A stretch of 64,000 nt of DNA from Torymus aiolomorphi (lineage: Eukaryota; Arthropoda; Insecta; Hymenoptera; Torymidae). Below the pieces are notes generated by a model, which had not been told where the DNA came from, ran no database searches, and worked only from the letters and a program-made list of their open reading frames with translations. This document shows positions 31,500 through 44,456 of this stretch, piece by piece (position 1 is the first letter of the stretch; the number at the start of each line of letters is the position of its first letter). Both the position numbers and the translations under genes were made by a program. The DNA lies in NCBI GenBank assembly GCA_036365515.1, contig CM070874.1:169084797-169148796 (forward strand), given 5' to 3'.

Positions 31500-32003
31500 G
31501 GGCATGAAAACTGCATAAATATTTGTAATTTTCTAATAACATCATATTAACTATGAAATTTATGTTGCTGTTTTGTCAAATTAATTCCTATAAAACAAGA
31601 ATAGCATATTTTGAAAATCTATTTTACTAGATAATTCGTATTGAAACCAATCATTTATAAATCTTATCAGGACATTTTTCGTTTTCTTATTTATTCCTAT
31701 AAAATCTCTTAATAATTTTACACGATCATTCGTATTGGATACTATTAAAATAGAACTTTTATTAGTTTCTTTGTGTATTTACGGGTGAAATACACATATC
31801 TAGCCCCATACAATTTTTTTTATGTGTTTTTATCAGTCTTTTTCAACAGGGCACTAAATGTTTACTCCAAAATCCGTTGGAAACAATGAAAATTAAGAAC
31901 AACACTTTGTATAGAAAAGGTGCTGATGCTGATATCACAGTGTTTATATGAAATGACAGCTGTGCATGTTTACATTGGTTGCGGACTTTTACATAGGTTA
32001 AAA
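31500..32003. other. AT-rich spacer
   Basis: No recognised feature between the tandem array and the foldback at 32004. Confidence 0.5.
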
Positions 32004-32430
32004 TCAGCTCTGTTACAGTGAATCCACATTTCATGCCGTATGCCGTATGCCGTATGCCGTCAGAAAAAAAGTTGTTGTCTGAAATCTATAGGATTTATAA
32101 CTCTATGGTTATAAATCCTATGGGTCTTCACACAGCTCTGAGGAACAGATATAAAGTACAAGAATAACATGGGTTAGTATATCTATATATACGAGGAACA
32201 GCGAGATACACAAGGAACAAGAGTCTTGTTCCTTGCTGTTCTTCGTATATATAGATATATACCCCACGTTATTCTTGTACTTTATATCTGTTCCTCAGAG
32301 CTGTGTGACGGCCCTATAGGAATTGTAACCATAGAGTTATTATAGATTTCGGACAACAACTATTTTTCTGACGGCATACGGTATACGGCATGCAATGTGG
32401 ATTCACTGTTACAATAAAGGAGTGAGCTGT
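32004..32430. repeat. Foldback element (about 200-bp arms)
   Basis: ctgttacagtgaatccacat at the left pairs with atgtggattcactgttacaa at the right. The arms continue through the gccgtatgccg repeat, cagaaaaa, agctctgaggaacagatata and aagtacaagaataac, to tatatctatatatac and a loop with aaggaacaagagtcttgttcc. The left arm carries four copies of tgccgta, the right about two. Loop and arm motifs are shared with the foldback at 11921-12098. Confidence 0.85.
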
Positions 32431-33344
32431 GAGCCTGTAAGAGGCTGTCGTTGATAAGCCAGGTTGTTACGGTGCCAACTTAACTACTATATAAGTTTTA
32501 AAATCAAATTTTTATTTTTGTCAAAAATACCGTCCATAAATTATATTATTTATTTTTTATCTTTGTATTAATGATTAAAATATTATTTTTGGATCTTTTA
32601 AAGTATATACAGACAGATATTTAGAGTAAGAATTTTAAATATATTAAGAACAGTGAAATGAAAAAAAAATTAGTAGAAATAATATATGATTATATAATTA
32701 TGTATACAAGGGGAAAAATGTAATTTGAACAAAAAACAAATGAAAAGCTTTATCAGTGTTTTGTGTATATTCTTAAAACAGAAATAGATAATGCTTTAAA
32801 ACTAATTGGGACATATTCTACAAGTGTTTTTGTAGTAAAATATGTAATAAAAAAAAAATTGATTTTTCGTCATTCTAAAGGTGTCCGACCCCCTTAAAGT
32901 ATATAATGAAGTATATAAAAAAGTTTCGAAGAATATAAATAGTTAAAATAATTAATAGTAAATTTCGACACGGGTGCGGAAGGTGATTATTTAGGTGGCG
33001 CGAACTGATCATGCGTTTCGCGCTATAGGTTATACTCCTATTTATAATTTTTTATAAATAATAACAAGGAATATATAATAAGGTTATAATAAGGAATGGG
33101 TCTGGGTGACAAGCTTAGTACCGCCACTGGCCGATACGTGGCGACCCGCCGACTGCTCCTATAAACAAGTTGTCAATGTCGAGTGTATAAGACTGTGAGA
33201 GTCGATCACTTCAATGACTTTTCAAGAGTCAAACTTACAAGGCATGCCTTGTTTTTGATACGTCGATTCAGCGACAAATTAAATTAAATACCGTAAAGAC
33301 ATCCAAATAGTATTTGTATAATTGAAATAAAAAAATATTTAAAA
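32431..33344. other. AT-rich spacer
   Basis: No gene or repeat was recognised. A short GC-richer segment at about 32960-33130 (ggtggcgcgaactgatcatg) could be part of an unknown dispersed repeat. Confidence 0.4.
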
Positions 33345-34054
33345 CATTTATCATAGATGAGATCTCATATGAGATCTCACATGAAATCTAATGGCTTCAG
33401 TTTTTTATTTAATAGAAAATTTTTTCATTTAATGGAAAATTGCAGATGGATCTCATATGAGATCTCATGTGAGATATAATGTCTGAAATTCGTAATAGGA
33501 TCTCATATGAGATCTCATGTAGATCTCATTTGAGATCTTTTTAAGATCTCAATTACAATCTCATATGAGATCTCATATCATATTTTCACGCGGGTTTACT
33601 CTTGTCCTCCCAAGATGTGTAAGATTATACTATAGAAAGTACAAAGTTCAAAAAGAATAATCAAAAATAGAGATGTGTTGGTAACTATGTAATTTTTTTA
33701 TATAGGATTTGATGGTAACTTTATGTACCAGCATTTCGTAGCGGGACCACAGTATGTTTGCAAGAAAAAGATTTTATGGACACTCATTGTGCCCACGACG
33801 ACGAAAAATAATATTCGTACAACGGGTATAAGATTTTACGCTCTTGTGTGATAAAAAAGTACTCAATCCTTGAAGCTAGCGCACTTTGCTAGCCCTCGAG
33901 CTCATTATCACAACATGAATGTAAAATGTAATTATAGGTATGAAAAGTTTTATTATGTAACTTATGCATACTTGACTACTTATAAATTGATTTCAGTACT
34001 TTCTTGTGTTTAATTTGTGTGGAAGGATAAACAAATTTTAATACATTATTCTGA

Positions 34055-34255
34055 CAACACTAGCACATTTGTTTCGAAGAGTTGTTCGCGTTACTTGACT
34101 ATTGATAATTGATTTCACAAATTTTGATTGTTTAATTTGCACTGATTATTATTCTACAGATTATACAGGAAACACTTATACTTGCCTTATTTTATACTTT
34201 CGTAGAAAGTTTTATAACAATACTATTTGTTTCACTGATTGTTTAAAAAAAATAT
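34055..34255 (+). repeat. Inverted partner of the palindrome spacer
   Basis: gacaacactagcacatttgt through cactgattgtttaaaaaaaa is the reverse complement of about 35372-35585. 33597-34255 as a whole also resembles the right arm of the element at 47687-50074 (cttgtcctcccaagatg, tgcatacttgactac). Confidence 0.8.
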
Positions 34256-35969
34256 TTAGGTTCATATGAGATCTCATATGAGATCCTTATACGAATTTCA
34301 GACATTATATCTCATGTGAGATCTCATATGGGATCTCATCAGCCATTTTCTATTAAGTAGAAAAATTTGAGACATTAGATCTCATCTGAGATCTCATATG
34401 AGACCTCATCTGCAATTTTCATTCGTTAATAAATAATTTATTTGTGCAATAAATTTTTTTTTTTATAATATTTATTTTTTATAATAAATGTTATATTTTA
34501 TGGAATATTTAGAAATAGAATGAAATAAAATATTAACATTAGTAAAACGTATTGATAAAACTTTATTACTCTTTTTTAAGATTCATTAAAATATACTGTT
34601 TATTCATACTTTTACATTAACAATAAATTATTTATTAATTAATTAATATTGCAGAGACATTAGATCTCATCTGAGATCTCATATGAGATCTCATATGAGA
34701 TTTTACATGAGATCTAAGGTCTGAAATTTTTTTATTAATTATAAAATTGCAGATGAGATCACATATGACATCTCAGATGAGATCTAACGTCTCAAATTTT
34801 TTTACTTAATAGAAAATGGCTGATGAGATCTCATATGAGATCTCACATGAGATATAATGTCTGAAATTCGTATAAGGATCTCATATGAGATCTCATATGA
34901 GAACTCATAGATCTCATATGAAATCTATATGAGATCTCAATTACAATCTCATATGAGATCTCATATTATATTTTCACGCGGGTACAAATAATTCTGAATG
35001 TTTCCATAACTATACAAATAATTATGTGGTTATTATGTTTTAATCTAAATCTTTCTACGAAAGTATAAAATACGGCAAGTATAGAATTTTTTCTTTATAA
35101 TCTACCCCCCTCTCCCGGTACGTATTTCTTGAAAGTATGACTCTTGGTATTTTCTTAAAGCCCGGTCGCCTGACAAACATTGTTTAATGTACTTTTATCT
35201 TGAAAAGTTGTGAAATCTCTCTAAAAGAATTTTTCATAAAAGTAAAAACTTAGGCAAGATTGCATACAATGTAATTATTGTCCATCCTTCTCCCCCCCTC
35301 TCGTGTTCGCTTCCACCTTCCTTCTCCGTACTCCCTCAACATCTGCCACACTCTACCCCAAACTATAATGAGAACCTAAATATTTTTTTTAAATAATCAG
35401 TGAAACAAATAGTATTGTTATAAAACTTTCTACGAAAGTATAAAATAAGGCAAGTATAAGTGTTTCCTGTATAATCTGTAGAATAATAATCAGTGCAAAT
35501 TAAACAATCAAAATTTGTGAAATCAATTATCAATAGTCAAGTAACGCGAACAACTCTTCGAAACAAATGTGCTAGTGTTGTCAGAATATAGTTTGGGGTA
35601 GAGTGTGGCAGATGTTGAGGGAGTACGGAGAAGGAAGGTGGAAGCGAACAAGAGAGGGGGGGAGAAGGATGGACAATAATTACATTGTATGCAATCTTGC
35701 CTAAGTTTTTACTTTTATGAAAAATTCTTTTAGAGAGATTTCACAACTTTTCAAGATAAAAGTACATTAAACAATGTTTGTCAGGCGACCGGGCTTTAAG
35801 AAAATACCAAGAGTCATACTTTCAAGAAATACGTACCGGGAGTGGGGGTAGATTATAAAGAAAAAATTCTATACTTGCCGTATTTTATACTTTCGTAGAA
35901 AGATTTAGATTAAAACATAATAACCACATAATTATTTGTATAGTTATGGAAACATTCAGAATTATTTGT

Positions 35970-36777
35970 ACCCGCGTGAAAATATAATATGAGATCTCAT
36001 ACGAGATTGTAATTGAGATCTCATATAGATTTCATATGAGATCTATGAGTTCTCATATGAGATCTCATATGAGATCCTTATACGAATTTCAGACATTATA
36101 TCTCATGTGAGATCTCATATGAGATCTCATCAGCCATTTTCTATTAAGTAAAAAAATTTGAGACGTTAGATCTCATCTGAGATATCATATGAGATCTCAT
36201 CTGCAATTTTATAATTAATAAAACAATTTCAGACCTTAGATCTCATGTAAAATCTCATATGAGATCTCATATGAGATCTCAGATGAGATCTAATGTCTCT
36301 GCAATTTTAATTAATTAATAAATAATTTATTGTTAATGTAAAAGTATGAATAAACAGTATATTTTAATGAATCTTAAAAAAGAGCAATAAAGTTTTATCA
36401 ATACGTTTTACTAATGTTAATATTTTATTTCATTCTATTTCTAAATATTCCATAAAATATAACATTTATTATAAAAAATAAATATTATAAAAAAAAAAAT
36501 TTATTGCACAAATAAATTATTTATTAACGAATGAAAATTGCAGATGAGGTCTCATATGAGATCTCAGATGAGATCTAATGTCTCAAATTTTTCTACTTAA
36601 TAGAAAATGGCTGATGAGATCCCATATGAGATCTCACATGAGATATAATGTCTGAAATTCGTACAAGGATCTCATATGAGATCTCATATGAAAACTCATA
36701 TAGATCTCATGTGAAATCTATATGAGATTTCAATTACAATCTCATATGAGATCTCATATTATATCTTCACGCGGGTA
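35970..36777. mobile_element. Complete acccgcgtgaaaat-ended MITE
   Basis: It starts acccgcgtgaaaatataata and ends with the inverse (tatatcttcacgcgggt). Both ends are followed inward by atgagatctcat repeats, and the interior is AT-rich. Partial copies end at 33596 and 34983, and a degenerate piece lies at about 48703-48860. Confidence 0.75.
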
Positions 36778-36799
36778 ACTATTCAAAATTGTTTGATAC

Positions 36800-37440
36800 T
36801 GTTCGAAACTGCCCGTATGGAAATAATAAATGTATGAAACCGTAGGAAAACGTATAAAAACGTATAAAAATGAACCTTTCTATTGGTTTTTGGACATATT
36901 TTATACGGTTTTATACATTTTTATACATTTTTATACAGTTTAATACATTTTCATACATTTTCTTACACTTCAGAAATTCTTCCATGTCAAGTTTGTAAAA
37001 GGTTAATGTAATAAAACGTAGGAAACCGTATAAAAATATATATTTCTGTATATTTTCGTAGATTTTTTCAAATTTATTACATTTTTATACGGCTTTATAC
37101 ATTTTTATACAGTTTAATACATTTCCATACAAAATAAAAAAAAAATAAATAGAAAAATAAATAAATAAATTATGTTTTTATGTTTATAAAAATATAATTA
37201 CGTTTTTCCGTTTTTTACGATTTATAAATTCTATAAAACGTAAAAAACCATATGAAATTGTATAAAATCGTTGCAAATCGTAGAAAACTGTATTAAAATG
37301 TTAAACACCGTATGAAACCGTATTAAAACGTATCAAAACGTATTAAAACGTATAAGTTTGTCCAAAAACCAATGTTTAGATCCGGTTTTATACGTTTTTA
37401 TACAGTTTTGTACGGTTTTATATGGTTTCATACATTTCTT
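36800..37440. repeat. Low-complexity cgtataaaa / ttttatacg repeats
   Basis: Clusters of aaaacgtataaaaacgtata and their inverse ttttatacatttttatacat alternate, so parts can fold back on one another. Recognisable as simple-sequence expansion; no gene. Confidence 0.7.
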
Positions 37441-37690
37441 TTTCACACTCCGTGCGCAAAGCGTCCACTTTGCGCACGCTCGGCCAAAACCGTGCTCGCA
37501 AAATCGAGCTTTGCACACGTCGTATAAAAAAATAGTGTTCGATACACCAGTGAGAAAGTGATTTTATCCTCGTGTGGCCTTTTCACCCTCGCTTCGCTCG
37601 AGCGCAAACGTCCACACGAGGATAAAATCACTTTTTCCTACTTGTATCGAAAATAACTATTTTTTCCATACGAGTGTTACAAACTATTAT
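37440..37690. repeat. GC-rich dispersed repeat (TTCGCTCG family), inverted ends
   Basis: actccgtgcgcaaagcgtcc, then cgatacaccagtgagaaagtg, tcctcgtgtgg, cctcgcttcgctcgagcg and the inverse ccacacgaggata and atcactttttcctac. This is the clearest hairpin copy of the family also seen at 9276, 12830 and 13760. Confidence 0.75.
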
Positions 37691-38084
37691 AATTAGAAAA
37701 AATGTGTCCAAAATCCTACATTTCGTAACATTTACAAATAGTTCTCAACAGTTCTTAAAAGTTTTAAATAATTTTTAAGAATTATTAACTGTTATTAACA
37801 TTTATAATTTACGACAGAGAAATTGTAAAAATAAATATAGAAAACTAAATTTTTACGGATTTTTACAAATTTTATGAAATTTACAAAAGTGTTCGAAAAT
37901 GTAAAGAAAGTGCATGTAAAAAAGTGTAAAAGGATGCATAAAATATATGTCCGAAATTCAGTATTCAACTGCATTTCTTCTACACTTTCTTACATTTTAC
38001 ATTAAAACGTAAATATAATTAATTTTTAAGGATTCTTATTGTTTTATAGATTATACAGATTATAGTTTGTAATAGTTTGTAATA
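37691..38084. other. AT-rich spacer
   Basis: Repeats of the aacagttcttaaaagttt type, no gene seen. Confidence 0.4.
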
Positions 38085-39221
38085 GTGTCAATGTTTGGGA
38101 ATTCAGCAAGTTTTAATTCCCACGCGTTCTCGCGGAACGGCTCCACTCACTGAGTCGCCGCGGCGCGGCAGCACCTCGTGGTGTCGCGGCGGAAAAGCTG
38201 AGACGCTACACTGACTACTCAAGTTATACGTGATATGTCGGTCTCTCTCGCTCTCTCACATGCAAATGTGAGAGAGTGATTGATTTGATTATTGCGGTAA
38301 CGAGGTCGAGGCCGAGAAGACGGAAGTGGTTCAAGGCCTCGCTCTCTCTGCATCTAGCTCCCCACGAGGTCACACCGGTAGACAACTACACTGCAATTCT
38401 CCGTCTGATTTATCAGCATTCTACTCGGCTCTACTCATCTATTTCACTGGCTCTTCTCATCTCCGGCTCCACTCATCACGGAAAACTCATCTGCTTGCTT
38501 CGGCCACTGCATCGCGGGAGCAACTCACCGTTGCAGTTTATCTGCAGCACTCGTGCAAGGTAACCTCAAAATTACACAGTGACTAAGCACGTGCGCGGAC
38601 ACAGACAAACTCTTTACACTCTTGCCTGGCAGAATTCTCACACATACACGAGTGGATCAATAATTACCTACTCGTGTGCGCTCAATTATGGGTCACAATT
38701 AAGTCAATAATATTGAATTGTGTACTCAACCAGCAGCACCGTCGACCACAGAGCGAGTTGCGGCAAAGTCAAGGCAAGCGTTTCACTCACTCATTGGAAG
38801 TAGCAAGACTCGGTAGCATCACTCATTGAATATATATCAATTAACGGATATACTCAAATTTGGCCAAATTCATTAGGCGACACAGGTTAGTCATCTCTAG
38901 TGAGAGATTGCAACTACATGCGTCTAAGTACTTCTTACTCAATGGTTACTGCGTACACACTACTTGTTAATATTCACTCATTTATATCATTAGAAAGAAA
39001 ACCATTTCAACTCAGACTATTACTTAAATGCGAATCTTTAGACTTAATGTAATTTAAACTGTAAATGAATCATTGTTAACTATTGTTAATTATTATTAGA
39101 ATTTAAAAGATTGTAATTTTATAAACCAGAATGTAATTTTGATGCGACGTAGAACTAAGATAATATATTGAAGTTTTATTTACTTATATGTGTGACTCAA
39201 ATTTTATTTCAACACCCACAG
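38085..39221 (+). other. Possible solo LTR of another family
   Basis: A compositional block: GC-rich at the start (ccgcggcgcggcagcacctc), CT-rich (tctctctcgctctctc) with an inverse near 38262-38276, then AT-rich, ending caacacccaca. It begins near tgtcaatgtttggg. Size, composition shift and TG...CA edges resemble an insect LTR, but no target duplication or second copy was found. Open frames of 86-95 codons at 38276-38586 overlap and have no recognised domain. Confidence 0.3.
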
Positions 39222-39930
39222 CATGTACTCATATGACTATAACTATGGCTTTCTCAGACAGTCAAACAGTTTCAAACGCAGATTCAAAAAGTTTCAAATA
39301 ATTTTGAATTTGATATTTAATAATAGATTATTATTATAAATTTGAGTTAAATAAGAGCGATTGTAAATTGCAACAAATATTTCAAATTCTTTGGCACCCA
39401 TTTCATTGTAAATAAATATTTAATAGTTATTATAAAGAATGTTACAAACAGTTATAAGCAATTAGTAACGTCCGTAATCCTACATTTTACAACTATTTTT
39501 AACAGTTTAAACTTTTTTTAACAGTTTTCAACTTTTCTAAACAAAAATATTTCTGCTAGGGAAAATACCAATAAAAATTGATATGATTTTGTTACTTTCA
39601 CTACAAAAATATCCATTTTCACTAGAAATTGTAGTCATTTTCATGAAAATATGAATCTGTCCCATAGTTACTATAGAAAAAATTTTTCTTACACAATTTT
39701 TTTCTGTGTATATACAGGGATAAATGTAGAATATGTTGAGCAATCGAAACTCCAGAATGTATGTTACCAAACCAGTAATGGTATGGCCAAATGCTAAATA
39801 AAAATGTTTATAGCAGCAACACTTGACATGACTTGATGAATTGATTGCAGTGCATAAGTGTTTCAAATTCAGTAAATAAAATGTCAATTGTATCATAGTG
39901 AGTACAGTCGATGTTTAATTTTTATAGCTT
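39222..39930. other. AT-rich spacer
   Basis: No feature recognised. A 119-codon minus-strand frame at 39537-39896 has no family resemblance. Confidence 0.4.
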
Positions 39931-40951
39931 TCCAGTGTAACATGTCATACCAGTACGATATTTTATTAATTATTACGTAAACCACTGAAAATTATATTGT
40001 ATGTATATTTATATCCCGTGTCATTCATCAATATTATCTTCTATGCAAAACTTTATTATGATGTTTATGAATCTCATAACATGTAATTAATGTATTAAAA
40101 CACACATGTTCGATTCTCAAAATATTTGAAACTGATTTTTAATATCTAAAATTTGTTTATAAACACTTCATGTAACATGTCATACCAGTACAATATTTTA
40201 TTTATTATTATATAAAGCACTGAAAATTATATTGTATATTTATATCCTGTGTTATTCAGCAAAATTATCTTCTATGCAAAACTTTATTATGATGTTTATT
40301 AATCTCATAACATGTAATTATTTCTTAATACATGCTTGTTCGATTCTCAAAACATTTGAAACTGATTTTTGACATTTAAAACTTGGTTATAAACACTTCA
40401 TGTAACATGTCATACCAGTACGATATTTTATTTATTTTTAGATAAAACACTGAAAATTATATTGTATATTTATATCCTGTGTCATTCGGACAACATCATT
40501 CAGTAATATTATCTTCTTTGCAAAACTTTATTATGATGTTACATAACATGTAATTATGTCTTAATACGTACTTGTTCGATTCTGAAAACATTTGAAACTG
40601 ATTTTTAATATTGAAAATTTGATTATAAACACTTCAAGTAACATGTCATAACCAGTACGATATTTTATTTATTATTACATAAAACAGTGAAAATTATATT
40701 GTATATTTATACCAATCTTTTTTTCTAATATGTAAAAGTTTAGGATGAAGTTTATGAACCTCATAACATGTAATTACTTATTAATACACACTTGAGCTAT
40801 TTTCAAAACATTTCAAACTGTTTTGAATTAGAAGTTTTAAAATTTGATATAACACTTCATGCAACACATTTTACGGTATTTTATTTTTTTATATTACAGA
40901 AAACACTGGTTAGATGTAATTTTTTTAATCACTATGTTATTTGTTATCAAT
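39931..40951 (+). repeat. Tandem array, about 230-240-bp units
   Basis: Units beginning aacatgtcataccagtacga occur near 39938, 40172, 40404 and 40642. Each contains caaaactttattatgatg, cataacatgtaatta and aaacactggttag-like tails. The last copies are shortened and the solo LTR at 40952 sits in one of them; the array resumes at 41977-42170 with caacacataatacc copies. Confidence 0.75.
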
Positions 40952-41972
40952 TGTAACGGGATGACTTCTGGGGTAAGATCCCAAAAAGCCACAGGCCAGC
41001 GATGCCCTAGAACACGGTGCCGCGGGTGTCAGATTAAAATGACTTGCCCGGGGATCTGCTTCTGGAATCCCGAAAACAACGCGAAGATCGCACGCGAACT
41101 TCGCTTTCCAACTAATTGGATCGCTGAGTTAAAAGCGCGCGCTCAAAGAGTAAAGCGCGCGGCCGCTACGCTCAGATATGAAAACGACCAGCGGAGTCGT
41201 TTTCCCGCGGAGGCGGCGGTATCCGGAAGAAGGTTAGGTTAAGATCGATAAATGAAGAATAGCCTCAATTATTTCACAGCACAATAACAAGGTCTATTCT
41301 AATTAATCATTTACATCAAAAACTCATCGCGTTGCGCGCCGACAAGAAGACGGGATCCACCGATCGGCGCGGGCGGATCAAGATATCTATTTTCGCTGGG
41401 CCGGTGAACGCACCACCGGCGACTCGCCGCTGCGAGTCGAAGATACACAAATAAATCGCTGCGCGGGAAGTACAAAGAGTCTTACCGGGAGAGGAGTGCA
41501 CTCCTCTCGTCGCTCGCTCACGAATCCGCTCCTGCGTCAGGCCTTATCCTCCGGTCGACTTCGGAGTGTTCAGGCCGAGTCCTAACGTCCAGCGTTCACC
41601 TACAGATGCTTCGGACCGCAGGAGTGTCTCGGATTGCTCACGTGCGCTGCTCTTCGTGGTCGGTACGTGTACGGGCGCTGCTCTGCACCGGTGAGGACGC
41701 ACGATACCGTTTTCTTCGCGGACGATCAAATTAACTCGCGTACGCGCGGTTTGACAGCCCGAGAGAATCTGATTCAAAAATGAATCGAGCGCAACTTTGT
41801 AACCGCCCAAGTCGCGCAGTCCCCCGCGCAGATCGCGAATACATCGTTCGAGCGATGTCAACAAACGCTCGAGATGCGTGAATTCGCGGGAACGAGAGTC
41901 AAACGAGTTCGATAGAATACGGAGAACCGAGATTCTTATTTTCTCCGTATTTTATCCTGGAACTCCGTCATA
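40952..41972 (+). mobile_element. Solo LTR (TGTAAC type), plus orientation
   Basis: Starts tgtaacgggatgac and ends near aactccgtcata, with CAAT on both sides (40948-40951 and 41973-41976). The undisturbed target, tatcaataatatttgatt, is present about 130 bp downstream at 42100. The first 290 bp match the LTR at 10007 (ccacaggccagcgatgccct, ggtatccgg). The remaining 690 bp match, inverted, 43767-44456. No internal retroelement genes are seen. Confidence 0.75.
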
Positions 41973-43065
41973 CAATAATATTTGATTATGTATGCAATTC
42001 TTGCAACACATAATACCTGTATTTTATTTTTTTATATTACACAAAACACTAATTAGATGTCATTTTTTTAATCACTATATGTTATTTGTATCAATAATAT
42101 TTGATTATATATGCACTTCTTGCAACACATAATACCGGTATTTTATTTATTACACACTGACAATGATTAGCTGTCACATTTTAATAATTACAACATTTTT
42201 ATTATCAAACTAATTTTCAACTAGATAGACGATCTATAAAAATGACAATTTTATTTTCTCATTTTGAAATACTGACTTCAAAACATAATACTTTTTTCGT
42301 ACTTTGAGTCCAATACTGTAAATAAACATCTTAGTGTTGTTTGGTTTATGTGTGATTCATTGATTCATTGAAAACATTGAAACTGTCATTTCCTTCATTA
42401 TCATCCAAGTACTCTATTCGTCCTGTCAAATATGAAGACAAATTTTTAATATTCTTCTAAAATTATATCTGATATGAAAAATTATCATCTTGAGGATGTG
42501 TAGATACGTCTTGAAAAATATTGTGTCGTAAATAGTATTTGCCTGCTTTTCCATAATAGATACATCTTGAAAAATATTGTGTCATAAATAGTATATTTTT
42601 GTCTGTTCTTCCATAATAATATTGGTTTGTTTTTTCTTTCTTGAGTGGTACTATATTCTTACCATCTTCTTTAATATAATTATATTCCTAAGCGTCTGTT
42701 CTTCTATTAAAATAACTTTTTTTTTGTCCATTAATAATAAAATAACAACCAGAATCATGAGGACACTTGTTCATTTTTGGTGATTCAAAATTAGATATTT
42801 CAAACAGTTCACAAATTAGAACTCGTCAGCATTATTGGTAATATATCTCCATATCTTCAAAATGATTCGAAAAAAATCTTCTGGTCTGTAAAAATAAAAA
42901 ATCATACAAAGTATCAATTTAAAAAAAAATGGGTTTAGCCGTTTAATATTTAGCCAGTAAGTTATACTTATCTGAAAAAAGTTATTTTCCCCATTGATGA
43001 TACGCAAAGATAAATCAAAATTCTCCTTATTACCAGTTGACTACATTCTTTTATACTTATTAGTC
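41973..43065. other. Array remnants and AT-rich sequence
   Basis: To about 42170 the array of 39931 continues. At 42510-42620 a 70-bp phrase (tcttgaaaaatattgtgtc) is doubled. A module near 42800-43030 recurs after the MITE at 43370-43590 (cttatctgaaaaaagttatt). No gene. Confidence 0.5.
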
Positions 43066-43345
43066 ACTAATTAAATTGGCTGATGCTATTTGTACGACAG
43101 ATTTCCTAACCTCAAAATGTATCAATAGACGAAAGGAGTACACTAGAAAATTTTGAAAATTAGACAAACTTTGATAGATGACTAAAGAAATAATATCCCT
43201 TATTGTGTGGTAACTATTTTCATACCTGCTCTATCAAAATTTCCGCACTCAAACGATACGCGTTTCTGTCGTATCTGTATATATATAGATGTACCACGAA
43301 TACAATCTGTCGTACAAATAGCCGCGCCGAATTAAATTAACTAAC
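43066..43345. mobile_element. MITE, about 280 bp
   Basis: aattaaattggctgatgcta and tttgtacgacagatt at the left pair with aatctgtcgtacaaa and the tagccgcgccgaattaaatt end at the right. The interior includes gatgactaaagaaataatat. Target duplication not determined. Confidence 0.65.
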
Positions 43346-43766
43346 TCACGAGATTATAACATTTGTAATAATGTATATTTTTTTCCAATCCACTTGGGTG
43401 ATTTTAATTCCAAAAATTCTCCTTGTATATCTGTAAAAAATAATAAAAAATTCTCAAAAAGTATCGATTCTTTCATATTTTAAAATTATTTTAGCCTTTA
43501 ACATTTAGCTATTTTATACTTATCTAAAAAAAGTTATTTGCCCAGTTGATGCTCGTAGATATAAAAAAATTCTCTTCATCAGTCGACTTTTTGAGATCTT
43601 TGATATATAATCTTTGATATACTTATAATAAGTATGCACGACAAAGAATCGGTTATCTACGATATTTATATTGTATTACATAAAAATAAATATATTTGTA
43701 TATATGTGTAAAAAATGTGTAAGGTTAGGTCATCGTCGTCGTCGCCACGGGTATATATATATATAT

Positions 43767-44456
43767 TATAACGAAGTTCCAAGATAAAATACGGAGAGAA
43801 TAAGATTCTCGGTTCTCCGTATTCTATCGAACTCGTTTGGCTCTCGTTCCCGCGAATTCGTGCATCTCGAGCGTTTGTTGACATCGCTCGAACGATATAT
43901 TCGCGATCTGCGCGGGGGGCTGCGCGACTTTGGCGGTTGCAAAGTCGCGCTCGATTCATTTTTGAATCAGATTCTCTCGGGCCGTCGAACCGCGCGGACG
44001 CGAACGTAGATCGTCCAGTCCGGAGAAAATGGTCACCGTGCGATACAGCGATACAGCGCAGCGCCCGTCCACGTACCGTCCACGGAGAGCAGCGCACGTG
44101 AACAATCCGAGCCACTCTAGGGGTCCGAAGCATCTGTAGATGAAGGCTGGATGTTAGGACTCGGCCTGAACACTCCGAAGTCGACCGGAGGATAAGGCCT
44201 GACGCAGGAGCGGATTCGTGAGCGAGCGACGAGGGGAGTGCACTCCTCTCCCGGTAAGCCTCTCTGTACTTCCCGCGCCGCGATCCATTTCTGTATTTTC
44301 GACTCGCAGTGGCGAGCGGCCGGTGGTGCGTTCACCGGCCCAGCGAAAATAAATACATGGATCCGCCCGCGCCGAGCGGCGGATCCCGTCTTCTTGTCTG
44401 CGCGCAACGCGACGCGTATTTTTATGTAAAATCTTTTTTTCAGTCCGCGCGTTACA
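43767..44456 (-). mobile_element. Solo LTR or LTR fragment, minus orientation
   Basis: Reading minus, it starts tgtaacgcgcggactg and ends aacttcgttata. Over about 650 bp it matches 41300-41972 (cgacaagaagacgggatc, tttcgctgggccggtgaacg, gaggagtgcactcctctc), but it lacks the 290-bp start block of that LTR. No target duplication is visible. Open frames within both copies are mirror images of one another and are not genes. Confidence 0.65.

Larger units (their letters stand above)
33345..36777. repeat. ATGAGATCTCAT palindrome system with nested long inverted repeats
   Basis: Dozens of copies of the self-complementary 12-mer atgagatctcat (and variants) cluster at 33345-33590, 34264-34980 and 35980-36770. 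Three blocks end at the phrase ttttcacgcgggt or its inverse (33596, about 34983, and 35970 plus 36777). The block at 35970-36777 has both ends and looks like a complete element of about 800 bp. Around a central spacer (about 35361-35590), 34264-35360 and 35590-36690 form a near-perfect palindrome with arms of about 1.1 kb. No ORF is present. Confidence 0.85.

Noticed and set aside
33345..36777. CRISPR-like direct repeats
   Set aside because: The repeats are palindromic and irregularly spaced, spacers are not unique, and the genome is eukaryotic.
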